DNA from: CAZMCT01 sp964564785
Lineage (GTDB): Bacteria > Planctomycetota > Phycisphaerae > UBA1845 > Fen-1342
NCBI GenBank assembly: GCA_964564785.1
Contig: CAZMCT010000123.1
Location: 1 to 11,287 of the forward strand
Direction of reading: 5' to 3'
Length of the DNA stretch: 11,287 nucleotides
Below are positions 1-6,199 of this stretch, piece by piece. Made by a program: the position numbers and the translations under genes. The notes beneath the pieces were generated by a model. The model did no database searches, was not told where the DNA came from, and was given only the letters and a program-made list of their open reading frames with translations. How positions within the stretch are numbered: the first letter of the stretch is position 1; every line of letters starts with the position of its first letter.

Positions 1-194
1 GGTCCGCTGTCGGAAGTTGTCCACGCGCCGCGACAGGCTGCCAGTGGAGCGATTTAATGAGAGCGAAAGGAACTCGCGTCGCACCCTCACACGGCGGCCC
101 CAGCGCCCACCTGCGCCGCACAAACGCGGCAGAACGGCCCGACAGATCGGCCGGGGTCACCGAAGTGCCGCGGCTGGGCCGCACGGAGTCAGGC
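1..194. other. Left-edge region with no supported gene
   Basis: Frame 1 is open from the window edge to a TAA at 55-57, giving 18 residues (GPLSEVVHAPRQAASGAI) that could be the tail of an upstream gene. This is too short to call. The frame of the next gene is open back to an ATG at 57, but the 46 residues it would add are Arg/Pro-rich, lack any recognisable domain and would bury a good signal peptide. I therefore treat 58-194 as upstream non-coding sequence. No clear promoter was identified. Confidence 0.4.
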
Positions 195-1943
195 ATGTTT
201 CGCACCTCGATCCTCCTCGCGTGGTCCATTGCGGCGGCGGCCGCCGCTCAGACGTCGCCCACGCAGCCCACCTCCGCCCCGTCCGACACGCTCGAAAAGG
301 CCCTGGCCTACGTCCCCGATGACACCAACCTGATCGTCATCATCCCCAGCATCAAGGGGCTCACGACCGCGGTGACCGAATACGGCAAGACGCTCGGCGC
401 GGCCGACTTGGCCGAGCGCATCCTCGTCGGCGAGATCGAGTTCGACGTCGGCGGCAACCGCCTGACCTTCAGCGGCGCCACGATTGACGCCCAAGGGCCG
501 CTCGTTGTCGCCATGTCGGCCCAACGCGACGAGCCCTTGCTCATCGCCCGCGCCGACCGCCCGGAGCAATGGAAAGCAACTTCGCGATCTGCGCGGCCCG
601 ACGGGGTTCCGGTTTATGAGCTCGGCGGACGCTGCTATGCGGCCGCGACCGCGGAGGATTTGGCGATCTTCGCCCGCGACCCGGCCGATCTGCCGCAGGC
701 GCTCAAGGCCCGCGCCTCCGGCCCCGGGCGGCTCGCTCGCGCGGCCTGCGCGGCCCTCGGCGACCGGCAGGTCCTGATTTACGTCGACGTCCCCGGCTGG
801 AACGACCTGGTCCAAACGCGTCTGACCACCCTCACTCAAGTCATGCTCATGGGGATGACGGCGACCACGACGGCAGCCGGCGACGCCGACACCGCCGTGC
901 AACTCTGGAACTGGCTGTTCGACCGCCTGCGGCGCGCGGTCGGTGACACGGAAACCCTGGCGCTCGGCCTGCGAGTGACCGCGGCCGACGCGTACGCGGA
1001 AATCCGCGTGGCGTTGAAGCCGGGCAGCGAGACGGCGCGGCACCTCGGCCAGGTGCGGCGTCCCGGGCGCGATCCGTTCCGCGGCCTCCCGCCCCGCACC
1101 GGATCGATGGTCATCGCGTACGAGTGGGAAGAGCCGCCCGGCAGTGAGACCCTCAGCAACAGCCTGCTCCGTTCGCTGCTCGGCGTCGAAAGCCTGCGCG
1201 AGCGCGTGGGGGCCGAGCGCCTCGAGACCGTCGTCAAGCTCAGCACCGAGCTCAACCGGTTCATGACCGGCAGCAACATCGTGATCGACTTCAGCGCCGA
1301 CGGTGGCGGCTTCCTGTCCTGGGGCCTGTACCTGACCGACGACGGGCCGGCCATGCAGCGCGCTTTCCGCGACCTGTGTGAGAAGGCCCCCGACCTCTAC
1401 AGCACCTGGGGCAGCATCCCGGCCACGATCGAGGCGCGTGCCCACGAGCAGATCGCCGGTGTGGCCACCGACGTTTACCGCTTCAACTTCTCCGAGGCCG
1501 AGGCAGCCATGCAGCCGGTCATGCAGGCGATTTACGGACCCGACCCGACCCTCTACCTGGCCCCGCACTCCGCGGGCGTGGTGTACGCTTTCGGGCCTGC
1601 GGCCCCGGCCCGCGAGCGGATGGTCGAGCTGCTCGGCGGCGGCGGCCTCAGCCGCGAACCGCGCGTCGCCGCGGCCCTCAAACGCCTCTCACCCGACCCG
1701 CAGCTCTCCGCCCTGGTGGATTTCCCCGCCGCCGTGCGCGGCATGTTGACCATGGTCCAGCAGATGGGCGTGCCCGTCCCGCGCCTGCCGACCGCCGCGG
1801 ACTCGCCGGCCCCACTTGTCGGCCTCAACCTCTACCTCGAACCGCAGACGATTCGCGCCGAGCTCATCGTGCCCGCGGAAGCGATCAAGTCGCTCATCAA
1901 GGCCGCCGAAGCCCTCAAAAGCCCCGGCTTGAGCGCATATTAG
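195..1943 (+). CDS. Secreted protein of unknown function (582 aa)
   Basis: I chose the ATG at 195 because GGAG lies six bases upstream (185-188) and the protein then begins with a textbook Sec signal peptide: MFRTS, a hydrophobic stretch LLAWSIAAAAAA, and a likely cleavage near AQTSP at about residues 18-22. An in-frame ATG at 57 would bury this signal. The mature protein begins with a Ser/Thr/Pro-rich linker (residues 20-31), followed by a segment starting DTLEKALAYVPDDTNLIVIIP. No membrane segment follows, so it is probably periplasmic or surface-located. No catalytic motif was found. The alternation of short beta-like strands with phrases such as 'VPVYELGGRCYAAATAEDLAIFARDP' in shortened form (residues 138-162) recalls DUF3352-type planctomycete proteins, but that is an impression only. 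The gene stands alone: the next gene is on the other strand. Function unknown. Confidence 0.8.
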   Translation: MFRTSILLAWSIAAAAAAQTSPTQPTSAPSDTLEKALAYVPDDTNLIVIIPSIKGLTTAVTEYGKTLGAADLAERILVGEIEFDVGGNRLTFSGATIDAQGPLVVAMSAQRDEPLLIARADRPEQWKATSRSARPDGVPVYELGGRCYAAATAEDLAIFARDPADLPQALKARASGPGRLARAACAALGDRQVLIYVDVPGWNDLVQTRLTTLTQVMLMGMTATTTAAGDADTAVQLWNWLFDRLRRAVGDTETLALGLRVTAADAYAEIRVALKPGSETARHLGQVRRPGRDPFRGLPPRTGSMVIAYEWEEPPGSETLSNSLLRSLLGVESLRERVGAERLETVVKLSTELNRFMTGSNIVIDFSADGGGFLSWGLYLTDDGPAMQRAFRDLCEKAPDLYSTWGSIPATIEARAHEQIAGVATDVYRFNFSEAEAAMQPVMQAIYGPDPTLYLAPHSAGVVYAFGPAAPARERMVELLGGGGLSREPRVAAALKRLSPDPQLSALVDFPAAVRGMLTMVQQMGVPVPRLPTAADSPAPLVGLNLYLEPQTIRAELIVPAEAIKSLIKAAEALKSPGLSAY

Positions 1944-2020
1944 CGCGCGTCCCACCCGACACGGCACGCCGCCACCATCCGAATCCCCGGCGCGGGTCGG
2001 AGTACGCCCGCCTGTTACTC

Positions 2021-2051
2021 GCGGCGCGGAACACGCCGCACCGCGCGCCGC
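2021..2051 (+). terminator. GC-rich hairpin downstream of the secreted-protein gene
   Basis: GCGGCGCG at 2021-2028 pairs perfectly with CGCGCCGC at 2044-2051 around a 15-base loop. An alternative shorter stem uses GCGGCG (2021-2026) and CGCCGC (2034-2039). It lies 78 bases after the stop codon. No T-run follows, so it is not a classical intrinsic terminator; it could act as an mRNA 3' stabiliser or be incidental in GC-rich DNA. Confidence 0.25.
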
Positions 2052-2081
2052 GACTCCCACAGAATCCGAGCCGGCTTGGCA

Positions 2082-2193
2082 GCCCGTTGAGAAAGCGAAC
2101 TCGCTCCGCGCCATCCCACCACCACCGTAGCGCCAACCGCCGCTCCCGTGGTGCCTGTCCCCTTTCTCAACCTGTCCCCTTTTTCAACGGGCG
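2082..2193. repeat. Intergenic repeat element with inverted ends (REP/MITE-like)
   Basis: The ends are an imperfect inverted repeat: GCCCGTTGAGAAAG (2082-2095) against CTTTTTCAACGGGC (2179-2192), 13 of 14 positions. GTTGAGAAAG (2086-2095) also pairs perfectly with CTTTCTCAAC (2162-2171). Inside, a 17-base unit beginning CCTGTCCCCTTT occurs twice in direct succession (2154-2170, 2171-2187; one mismatch). Positions 2115-2171 align without gaps to 9260-9316 with 45 of 57 matches, and the end CTTTTTCAACGGGCG recurs exactly at 9307-9321. Two related copies 7 kb apart mark a dispersed repeat family. No transposase is encoded nearby. RAYT-mobilised REP elements are one plausible explanation, by inference. 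Confidence 0.65.
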
Positions 2194-2211
2194 CTCAGTT
2201 TCGCCCCGACT

Positions 2212-2925
2212 TCACAGACTCCGCACCACCAGCACGCCCAGCCCCGCCAGCGCCACCACCGCGACCACGACCGCGACGCTGAACAGAATCGTGAACCTCC
2301 GGTTCTGCTCCTGCACCAACCCGGCCAGCGCGCTTTGTGCCGACGCCTGCGCCGCCGCCAGCCGCTGCAACGCCTCGACCTGCGCCGTGCCCGACGTCCC
2401 CAGCGTGTCCACCGCCCGCCCGAACTGCTGGAGCGACAGCATGAGTTGAGTATCGGCCTCCTGAGAAACCTCAAGCTGACGCGCGACCGTCCGGATCGCC
2501 TCCGCCTGCGCCGCCAACGCCTCGGGCACACGCCCGACCGTCGCGTTCAGCGCCGCCGCGCTCTGTCCGGCCGCGTGCGTGTGGTCGGCGATGGCCCGCA
2601 GGCATTCGCCCTGGGTGCGCTGCGTTTCGGCCAGTTGCTCGAGCATGCCGCCGACGCGCTCGAGCGAGCGGACGACCTGCACCGCCCGTTCATCCTGTCG
2701 GCGGAAATGCTCCTGGAGCGACTCGGCCAAGCGCGCAGCCTGGAGGGCCGCCTCCTGCCGCTCAGCCGACCGCCGCCACCACGGCCGCCCGCTCGTCATC
2801 CGCAGCCGGTCGCCGCGCGCCGTGTCGGGGTCCAGCAACGCAGCCCCTCCGCCCGGCCGGTCGGTTGCGGACTCCGCCCGCCACATGCTGCTGACACGCT
2901 GCCAAATCGAGCTCTGCTCCGCCAT
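2212..2925 (-). CDS. Tail-anchored coiled-coil protein of unknown function (237 aa)
   Basis: The ATG at 2925 is preceded by GAGGTG five bases upstream and by a perfect TATAAT box at 2961-2956. An in-frame start at 3063 exists, but it would add 46 uncharacteristic residues and lie upstream of that promoter. After a short hydrophilic head (residues 1-50), residues 51-210 are rich in Ala, Gln, Glu, Arg and Leu with few helix breakers, consistent with a long alpha-helical coiled coil. Residues 211-234 (FTILFSVAVV...LGVLVV) form one hydrophobic segment ending only three residues from the C-terminus. There is no signal peptide, so the coiled coil should face the cytoplasm. No enzymatic motif is visible. 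The layout loosely recalls membrane-bound structural or chemoreceptor-like helical proteins, but no MCP signalling hairpin was recognised. It is divergently placed to nadE; no functional link can be claimed. Confidence 0.8.
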   Translation of the reverse strand: MAEQSSIWQRVSSMWRAESATDRPGGGAALLDPDTARGDRLRMTSGRPWWRRSAERQEAALQAARLAESLQEHFRRQDERAVQVVRSLERVGGMLEQLAETQRTQGECLRAIADHTHAAGQSAAALNATVGRVPEALAAQAEAIRTVARQLEVSQEADTQLMLSLQQFGRAVDTLGTSGTAQVEALQRLAAAQASAQSALAGLVQEQNRRFTILFSVAVVVAVVALAGLGVLVVRSL

Positions 2926-2955
2926 GCGGCACCTCGACTTCCCCCGTCGGCAGGC

Positions 2956-2961
2956 ATTATA
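2956..2961 (-). promoter_or_regulatory. -10 box for the coiled-coil protein gene
   Basis: The minus strand reads TATAAT at 2961-2956, a perfect sigma70-type -10 hexamer in very GC-rich surroundings. It predicts a transcript start near 2949 and a leader of about 25 bases containing the GAGGTG ribosome-binding site. No good -35 hexamer is seen at 16-18 bp spacing, so the box is supported by its match and position only. Confidence 0.5.
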
Positions 2962-3070
2962 CGGGGGTGGCGACAGCCCGAGGGAGCCGCCCACGGAGCG
3001 CGGGCGACGGATGACGCAATCGACCGCTTGGCCGCGAGGCTCCGCGAGCGGCCCGCGTCCCATCCGCCCC

Positions 3071-3105
3071 GTTCCCAGTTCCCTGTTCCCCGTTCCCCGT
3101 TCCCT
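3071..3105 (+). repeat. Five tandem 7-bp repeats (GTTCCCN)5
   Basis: Heptads start at 3071, 3078, 3085, 3092 and 3099, each GTTCCC plus one variable base (A, T, C, C, T). The array ends 15 bases before the nadE start codon and covers the place where a -35 element would sit. Heptanucleotide repeats of this style (STRRs) are known from cyanobacteria. Copy-number change by slippage would alter promoter spacing. Confidence 0.85.
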
Positions 3106-3107
3106 CC

Positions 3108-3113
3108 TAGAAT
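3108..3113 (+). promoter_or_regulatory. Possible -10 box for nadE, predicting a leaderless mRNA
   Basis: TAGAAT at 3108-3113 fits a TANNNT -10 element. The ATG of nadE begins seven bases after its end, at the expected transcription start. No Shine-Dalgarno sequence is visible before the ATG. A weak TGTTCC at 3084-3089 lies 18 bp upstream inside the heptad array. Together this suggests leaderless transcription, but the evidence is positional. Confidence 0.35.
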
Positions 3114-3119
3114 GCCCTC

Positions 3120-4769
3120 ATGCGACTCGCCCTCGTCCAAACCAACCCGATCATTGGCGACATCGAAGGTAACACCGCCCGCGTGTTGGACGGCCTCGCC
3201 CACGCCCGCGCCGCCGGCGCCGCCCTGGCCGTCTTCCCCGAACAAACCGTCCTCGGATACCCCGCCAAGGACCTGCTCCTGCGCCGCGACGTCATCGACC
3301 GCAATATCGCCGCGCTCGAACACATCGCCGCCCACACGCACGACGTTGCCGCGCTCGTCGGCTTCGCCGAACGTAACGCGCAGCCATTCGGCCGGCCGCT
3401 GTTCAACGCCGTCGCCCTTCTCCACCACGGGCGGATCCTCGCCGTCTGGCGCAAGCGACTGCTGCCCACCTACGACGTCTTCGACGAGGCGCGCTATTTC
3501 GAGCCCGGGCCGCCGCACCCCGTCGTCGAACTCCACGGCCGCCGTATCGGCGTCACCATCTGTGAGGATATGTGGTCGCACAAGGAGCTGCTCGGCCGGC
3601 CGCTCTATGCCTGCGACCCCATCGCCGAGCTGGTCAACGCCGGAGCCGACGTGGTGATCAACCTCTCGGCCTCACCCTATTTCCTCGGCAAGCACGCGAT
3701 CCGCGTCGAGCTGCTTCGCTCGCACGCCCGCCGTCACGCCCGCCCCTTGCTGCTATGCAATCAGGTCGGCGGCAACGACGAGCTGCTCTTCGACGGCGCG
3801 AGCACGGTCGTCGACCCGTCCGGCCGGATCGTCGGTCTGGCCCGCGCGTTCGCCGAGGATCTCCTCCTGGTCGACCTCGACCGCCTCGCGGACACGCGCT
3901 GCGAGCCCCAGCCCGAGGGGCCGGCCAATCTCCACGCGGCGCTGGTCATGGGCCTGCGCGACTACTTCCGCAAGTGCGGCTTCCGCTCCGCCGTGGTCGG
4001 CTTGTCGGGCGGGATCGACTCGGCCCTGGTTGCGGCCCTCGCGGCCGCCGCCCTCGGCCCCCAGAACGTCCACGGCGTCGCCATGCCCAGCCGCTACAGC
4101 AGCCCGCACAGCCTCGCCGACGCCCGGCAGCTCGCGGACAACCTGGGAATCCGCTTCGCGTGCATCCCGATCGAGCCGATGCACGTCGCCTTCGAATCCG
4201 CCCTTCGCCCGCACTTCGGCGACCTGGCTCCGGACGTCGCCGACGAGAACATCCAGGCCCGCGTCCGCGGCGTGATCCTCATGGCCCTCTCCAACAAGTT
4301 CGGCAGCCTGCTGCTCACTACCGGCAACAAGAGCGAGCTCGCCGTCGGCTACTGCACCCTCTACGGCGACATGGCCGGCGGACTCGCCGTCATCAGCGAC
4401 GTGCCCAAAACGATGGTCTATGAAGTCGCCCGCGCCATCAACGCGCAGGCCGGCCGGCCCATCATCCCGCTGAATACCCTTTCAAAGCCGCCCTCGGCCG
4501 AGCTGCGGCCCAATCAGACCGACCAGGACTCGCTCCCCCCCTATGAAATCCTCGACCCGATCCTGGAACGTTACGAGGTCCAGCTCCAGACCCCGGCCGA
4601 AATTGTCGCGGCTGGCTTCGACCCGGCCGTCGTCGCCGACGTGGTGCGAAAAATCCAAAGCAGCGAGTACAAGCGGAAGCAGGCCGCCCCGGGCCTCAAG
4701 GTCACCAGTCGTGCCTTCGGCTTCGGCCGACGCATGCCGATCGCGGCCCGCATCCCCGGGCCGCCTTGA
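3120..4769 (+). CDS. nadE: Glutamine-dependent NAD+ synthetase
   Basis: This cytoplasmic enzyme performs the last step of NAD+ biosynthesis: nicotinic acid adenine dinucleotide plus ATP and glutamine-derived ammonia give NAD+. The 549-aa length is normal for the two-domain form. Residues 1-260 are the nitrilase-type glutaminase, with the Glu-Lys-Cys triad at E41 (in FPEQ), K112 (in WRKRLLPTYDVFDE) and C148 (in TICEDMW). Residues 270-549 are the synthetase: the ATP-pyrophosphatase loop GLSGGIDS at 294-301, then PSRYSS (323-328), TTGNKSE (400-406), YGDMAGG (415-421) and the C-terminal SSEYKRKQ (514-521). All expected motifs are present. The ATG at 3120 directly starts the conserved RLALVQTNP strand; no ribosome-binding site is seen, which fits a leaderless message. 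The gene stands alone, ending 158 bp before the zinc operon. Confidence in function is very high. Confidence 0.97.
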   Translation: MRLALVQTNPIIGDIEGNTARVLDGLAHARAAGAALAVFPEQTVLGYPAKDLLLRRDVIDRNIAALEHIAAHTHDVAALVGFAERNAQPFGRPLFNAVALLHHGRILAVWRKRLLPTYDVFDEARYFEPGPPHPVVELHGRRIGVTICEDMWSHKELLGRPLYACDPIAELVNAGADVVINLSASPYFLGKHAIRVELLRSHARRHARPLLLCNQVGGNDELLFDGASTVVDPSGRIVGLARAFAEDLLLVDLDRLADTRCEPQPEGPANLHAALVMGLRDYFRKCGFRSAVVGLSGGIDSALVAALAAAALGPQNVHGVAMPSRYSSPHSLADARQLADNLGIRFACIPIEPMHVAFESALRPHFGDLAPDVADENIQARVRGVILMALSNKFGSLLLTTGNKSELAVGYCTLYGDMAGGLAVISDVPKTMVYEVARAINAQAGRPIIPLNTLSKPPSAELRPNQTDQDSLPPYEILDPILERYEVQLQTPAEIVAAGFDPAVVADVVRKIQSSEYKRKQAAPGLKVTSRAFGFGRRMPIAARIPGPP

Positions 4770-4874
4770 GACGCGCCTCGAGCAGCTGCGGATCCGGTCC
4801 GAGGAGCCCGTGACCCGCGCAAGCCACCCGGATGTGCGTGTTGCCACGCGTGGGTGCTCTGGGCTTCCCATCGC

Positions 4875-4902
4875 TTGATTCCGTATTACGCAGTATTACA
4901 AT
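4875..4902 (+). promoter_or_regulatory. Promoter of the zinc-uptake operon
   Basis: TTGATT (4875-4880) and TACAAT (4897-4902) are separated by 16 bp and form a good sigma70-like pair in an AT-rich island. The transcript would start near 4909, leaving a leader of about 19 bases that carries GGAGG (4917-4921), six bases before the GTG start at 4928. The promoter overlaps the two GTATTAC boxes. Confidence 0.6.
4883..4899 (+). promoter_or_regulatory. Candidate operator: two GTATTAC boxes 10 bp apart
   Basis: GTATTAC occurs at 4883-4889 and 4893-4899. Each box has GTA-N-TAC symmetry, and the 10-bp offset puts both on one face of the helix. They fill the gap between the -35 and -10 elements and enter the -10, so a bound protein would block RNA polymerase. 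Ribbon-helix-helix repressors such as MetJ bind tandem boxes in this way, and the first gene downstream encodes an RHH protein. It does not resemble a classical Zur box. Binding is inferred. Confidence 0.5.
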
Positions 4903-4927
4903 CCGCTGCGGATTCCGGAGGTGCCCT

Positions 4928-5221
4928 GTGCCTGGTGCGCGACAGAAGGAAAGCGTCATCACGTTCAAGGCCGACGCGTCGCTGCTGGCGGCCCTGCGAT
5001 CGATCCCCAATCGCTCGGAGTTCATCCGCAGCGCGATCCTCTCGGCCCTGAAGAACCACTGCCCGCTTTGCGGCGGCACGGGTGTGCTCACGCCCAACCA
5101 GAAACAGCATTGGCAGGAGTTCGCCCGGCACCATCCGTTGCTCGAGTGCCACGAATGCCACGAGATCCACCTGGTCTGCACCGGACCTCCGCGTCGCACA
5201 GGTCTGGCAAGGAGTCAGTGA
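4928..5221 (+). CDS. Ribbon-helix-helix protein with cysteine-rich zinc-ribbon-like tail; probable regulator of zinc uptake
   Basis: The protein has 97 aa. The GTG at 4928 is chosen because GGAGG lies at 4917-4921 with ideal spacing, and the ribbon-helix-helix fold then starts at once. In-frame sequence back to 4832 would run through the promoter. Residues 8-41 (ESVITFKAD..., helix LLAALRSI, then NRSEFIRSAILSAL) show the RHH pattern: a beta strand, helix A, the Ser/Arg turn and helix B. Residues 44-84 hold C45xxC48, C74xxC77 and C84, with H44, H61, H68, H69, H75, H78 and H81, an obvious metal-binding composition (CPLCGGTG ... CHECHEIHLVC). It is the first gene of the operon; its TGA overlaps the znuA ATG by one base. 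I infer a zinc-sensing autorepressor, analogous in logic to NikR but without NikR's ACT-like domain. RHH type is likely; zinc sensing is unproven. Confidence 0.8.
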   Translation: MPGARQKESVITFKADASLLAALRSIPNRSEFIRSAILSALKNHCPLCGGTGVLTPNQKQHWQEFARHHPLLECHECHEIHLVCTGPPRRTGLARSQ

Positions 5222-6168
5222 TGCCGATTCGCGCCTCAAACTTCCGCGCGCTGGTCGTCCTCGTCATGGCCGGCGTTGGTGTGGCCCGTGCTGCCGAGCC
5301 GCTCCGCGTCGCGGTCAGCATTCTGCCGCAAGCGTATTTCGTCGAGCGCGTCGGTGGGCCGCACGTCGCCGTCACGGTGCTGGTCGGGCCCGGCCAGTCG
5401 CCGCACGCCTTCGAGCCGTCGCCACGCCAGGTGACCGCCCTGGCCGACGCGCAGGTCTACTTCCGCGTGGGCATCGACTTCGAAACCGCGCTCGTCCCCA
5501 AACTCGAGCGCATGTTCCCCAAGCTCCGGATCGTCGACACCCGCGTCGGCGTGCCGCTCCGAAAATACGAGGACGCCGAGGTGCACCAGCACCACGAGCC
5601 CGGCCACCCACACGACCAGAACTGCACACACGCCGCCGGCGCGCCCGACCCGCACATCTGGCTCAACCCCCTGTATGTCAAGACCCAGGCCCGCACGATC
5701 GCCGATACGCTCGCCGCGCTCGATCCGGCTCGGGCTGAGGATTTCCGCCGCGGGCTCGCCGCGTTCGAAACCGACCTCGACGCCCTCCACGACCGGCTCA
5801 CCCGGACGCTCGCCCCCCTGCGCGGCCGAGAGGTGTTCGTATTCCATCCCGCGTTCGGCTACTTCACCGACGCCTACGGCCTCCGACAGGTCCCGGTCGA
5901 AATCGCCGGCAAGGAGCCCACCGCCCGCCAGCTCGCCGACCTGATCGACCGCGCCCGGCAGGCCCGCGCAAAGGTCATCTTCGTCCAGCCCCAGTTCCCG
6001 CAGAAATCGGCCGCGGCCGTCGCCGACGCCATCGGCGGCGCGGTCGTCCCCATCGACGACCTCGCACGCGACTACCTGAAAAACCTCGAGGCCGTCGCGG
6101 CCGCGATCGCCGCCGGCCTCGAACCCGAAAAAGAACCGCAACCGCCCACAGACGCGGAGCAAAAGTAG
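5221..6168 (+). CDS. znuA: Zinc ABC transporter, substrate-binding protein
   Basis: This is a cluster A-I (SBP_bac_9) metal-binding protein of 315 aa, exported outside the cytoplasmic membrane, which captures Zn2+ for the ZnuBC transporter. The ATG at 5221 has AAGGAG at 5209-5214 and overlaps the stop of the regulator gene, which indicates translational coupling. Residues 1-24 are a signal peptide (hydrophobic ALVVLVMAGVGVA, cleavage near ARAAEP). There is no lipobox cysteine. Expected ligands are H62 (GQSPHAFEPSP), H145 (DPHIWLNP), H209 (FHPAFGYF) and an Asp near 279-280. Between the first two lies the loop HQHHEPGHPHDQNCTH (122-137), with six His, the hallmark of zinc rather than manganese binders. 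The C-terminal tail (301-315) is charged and probably disordered. A frame open upstream to 4921 is only read-through of the regulator region. Confidence 0.95.
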   Translation: MPIRASNFRALVVLVMAGVGVARAAEPLRVAVSILPQAYFVERVGGPHVAVTVLVGPGQSPHAFEPSPRQVTALADAQVYFRVGIDFETALVPKLERMFPKLRIVDTRVGVPLRKYEDAEVHQHHEPGHPHDQNCTHAAGAPDPHIWLNPLYVKTQARTIADTLAALDPARAEDFRRGLAAFETDLDALHDRLTRTLAPLRGREVFVFHPAFGYFTDAYGLRQVPVEIAGKEPTARQLADLIDRARQARAKVIFVQPQFPQKSAAAVADAIGGAVVPIDDLARDYLKNLEAVAAAIAAGLEPEKEPQPPTDAEQK

Positions 6169-6199
6169 AAAGCAGAACGAAGCCTCCTTTGGGCGACAG

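Noticed and set aside
57..194. N-terminal extension of the secreted-protein gene to an ATG at 57
   Set aside because: It would hide a good signal peptide starting at 195, lacks a comparable ribosome-binding site and adds Arg/Pro-rich residues typical of translated non-coding GC-rich DNA.
189..1568. Long open frame on the minus strand opposite the secreted-protein gene
   Set aside because: GC-rich codon bias in the real gene keeps the antisense frame open; the translation is Gly/Arg/His/Val-rich and has no domain.
2335..3657. 440-codon plus-strand frame across the coiled-coil gene and into nadE
   Set aside because: It is antisense to one clear gene and out of frame with nadE; its Arg/Pro-rich composition fits no protein.
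4875..4927. Classical Zur or Fur box upstream of the zinc operon
   Set aside because: The sequence shows two GTATTAC direct repeats instead of the long AT-rich inverted repeat expected for Zur or Fur.
4928..5221. NikR nickel regulator
   Set aside because: The protein has the RHH part, but at 97 aa it lacks NikR's ACT-like nickel-binding domain; its tail is a Cys-rich ribbon and it sits with zinc, not nickel, transport genes.
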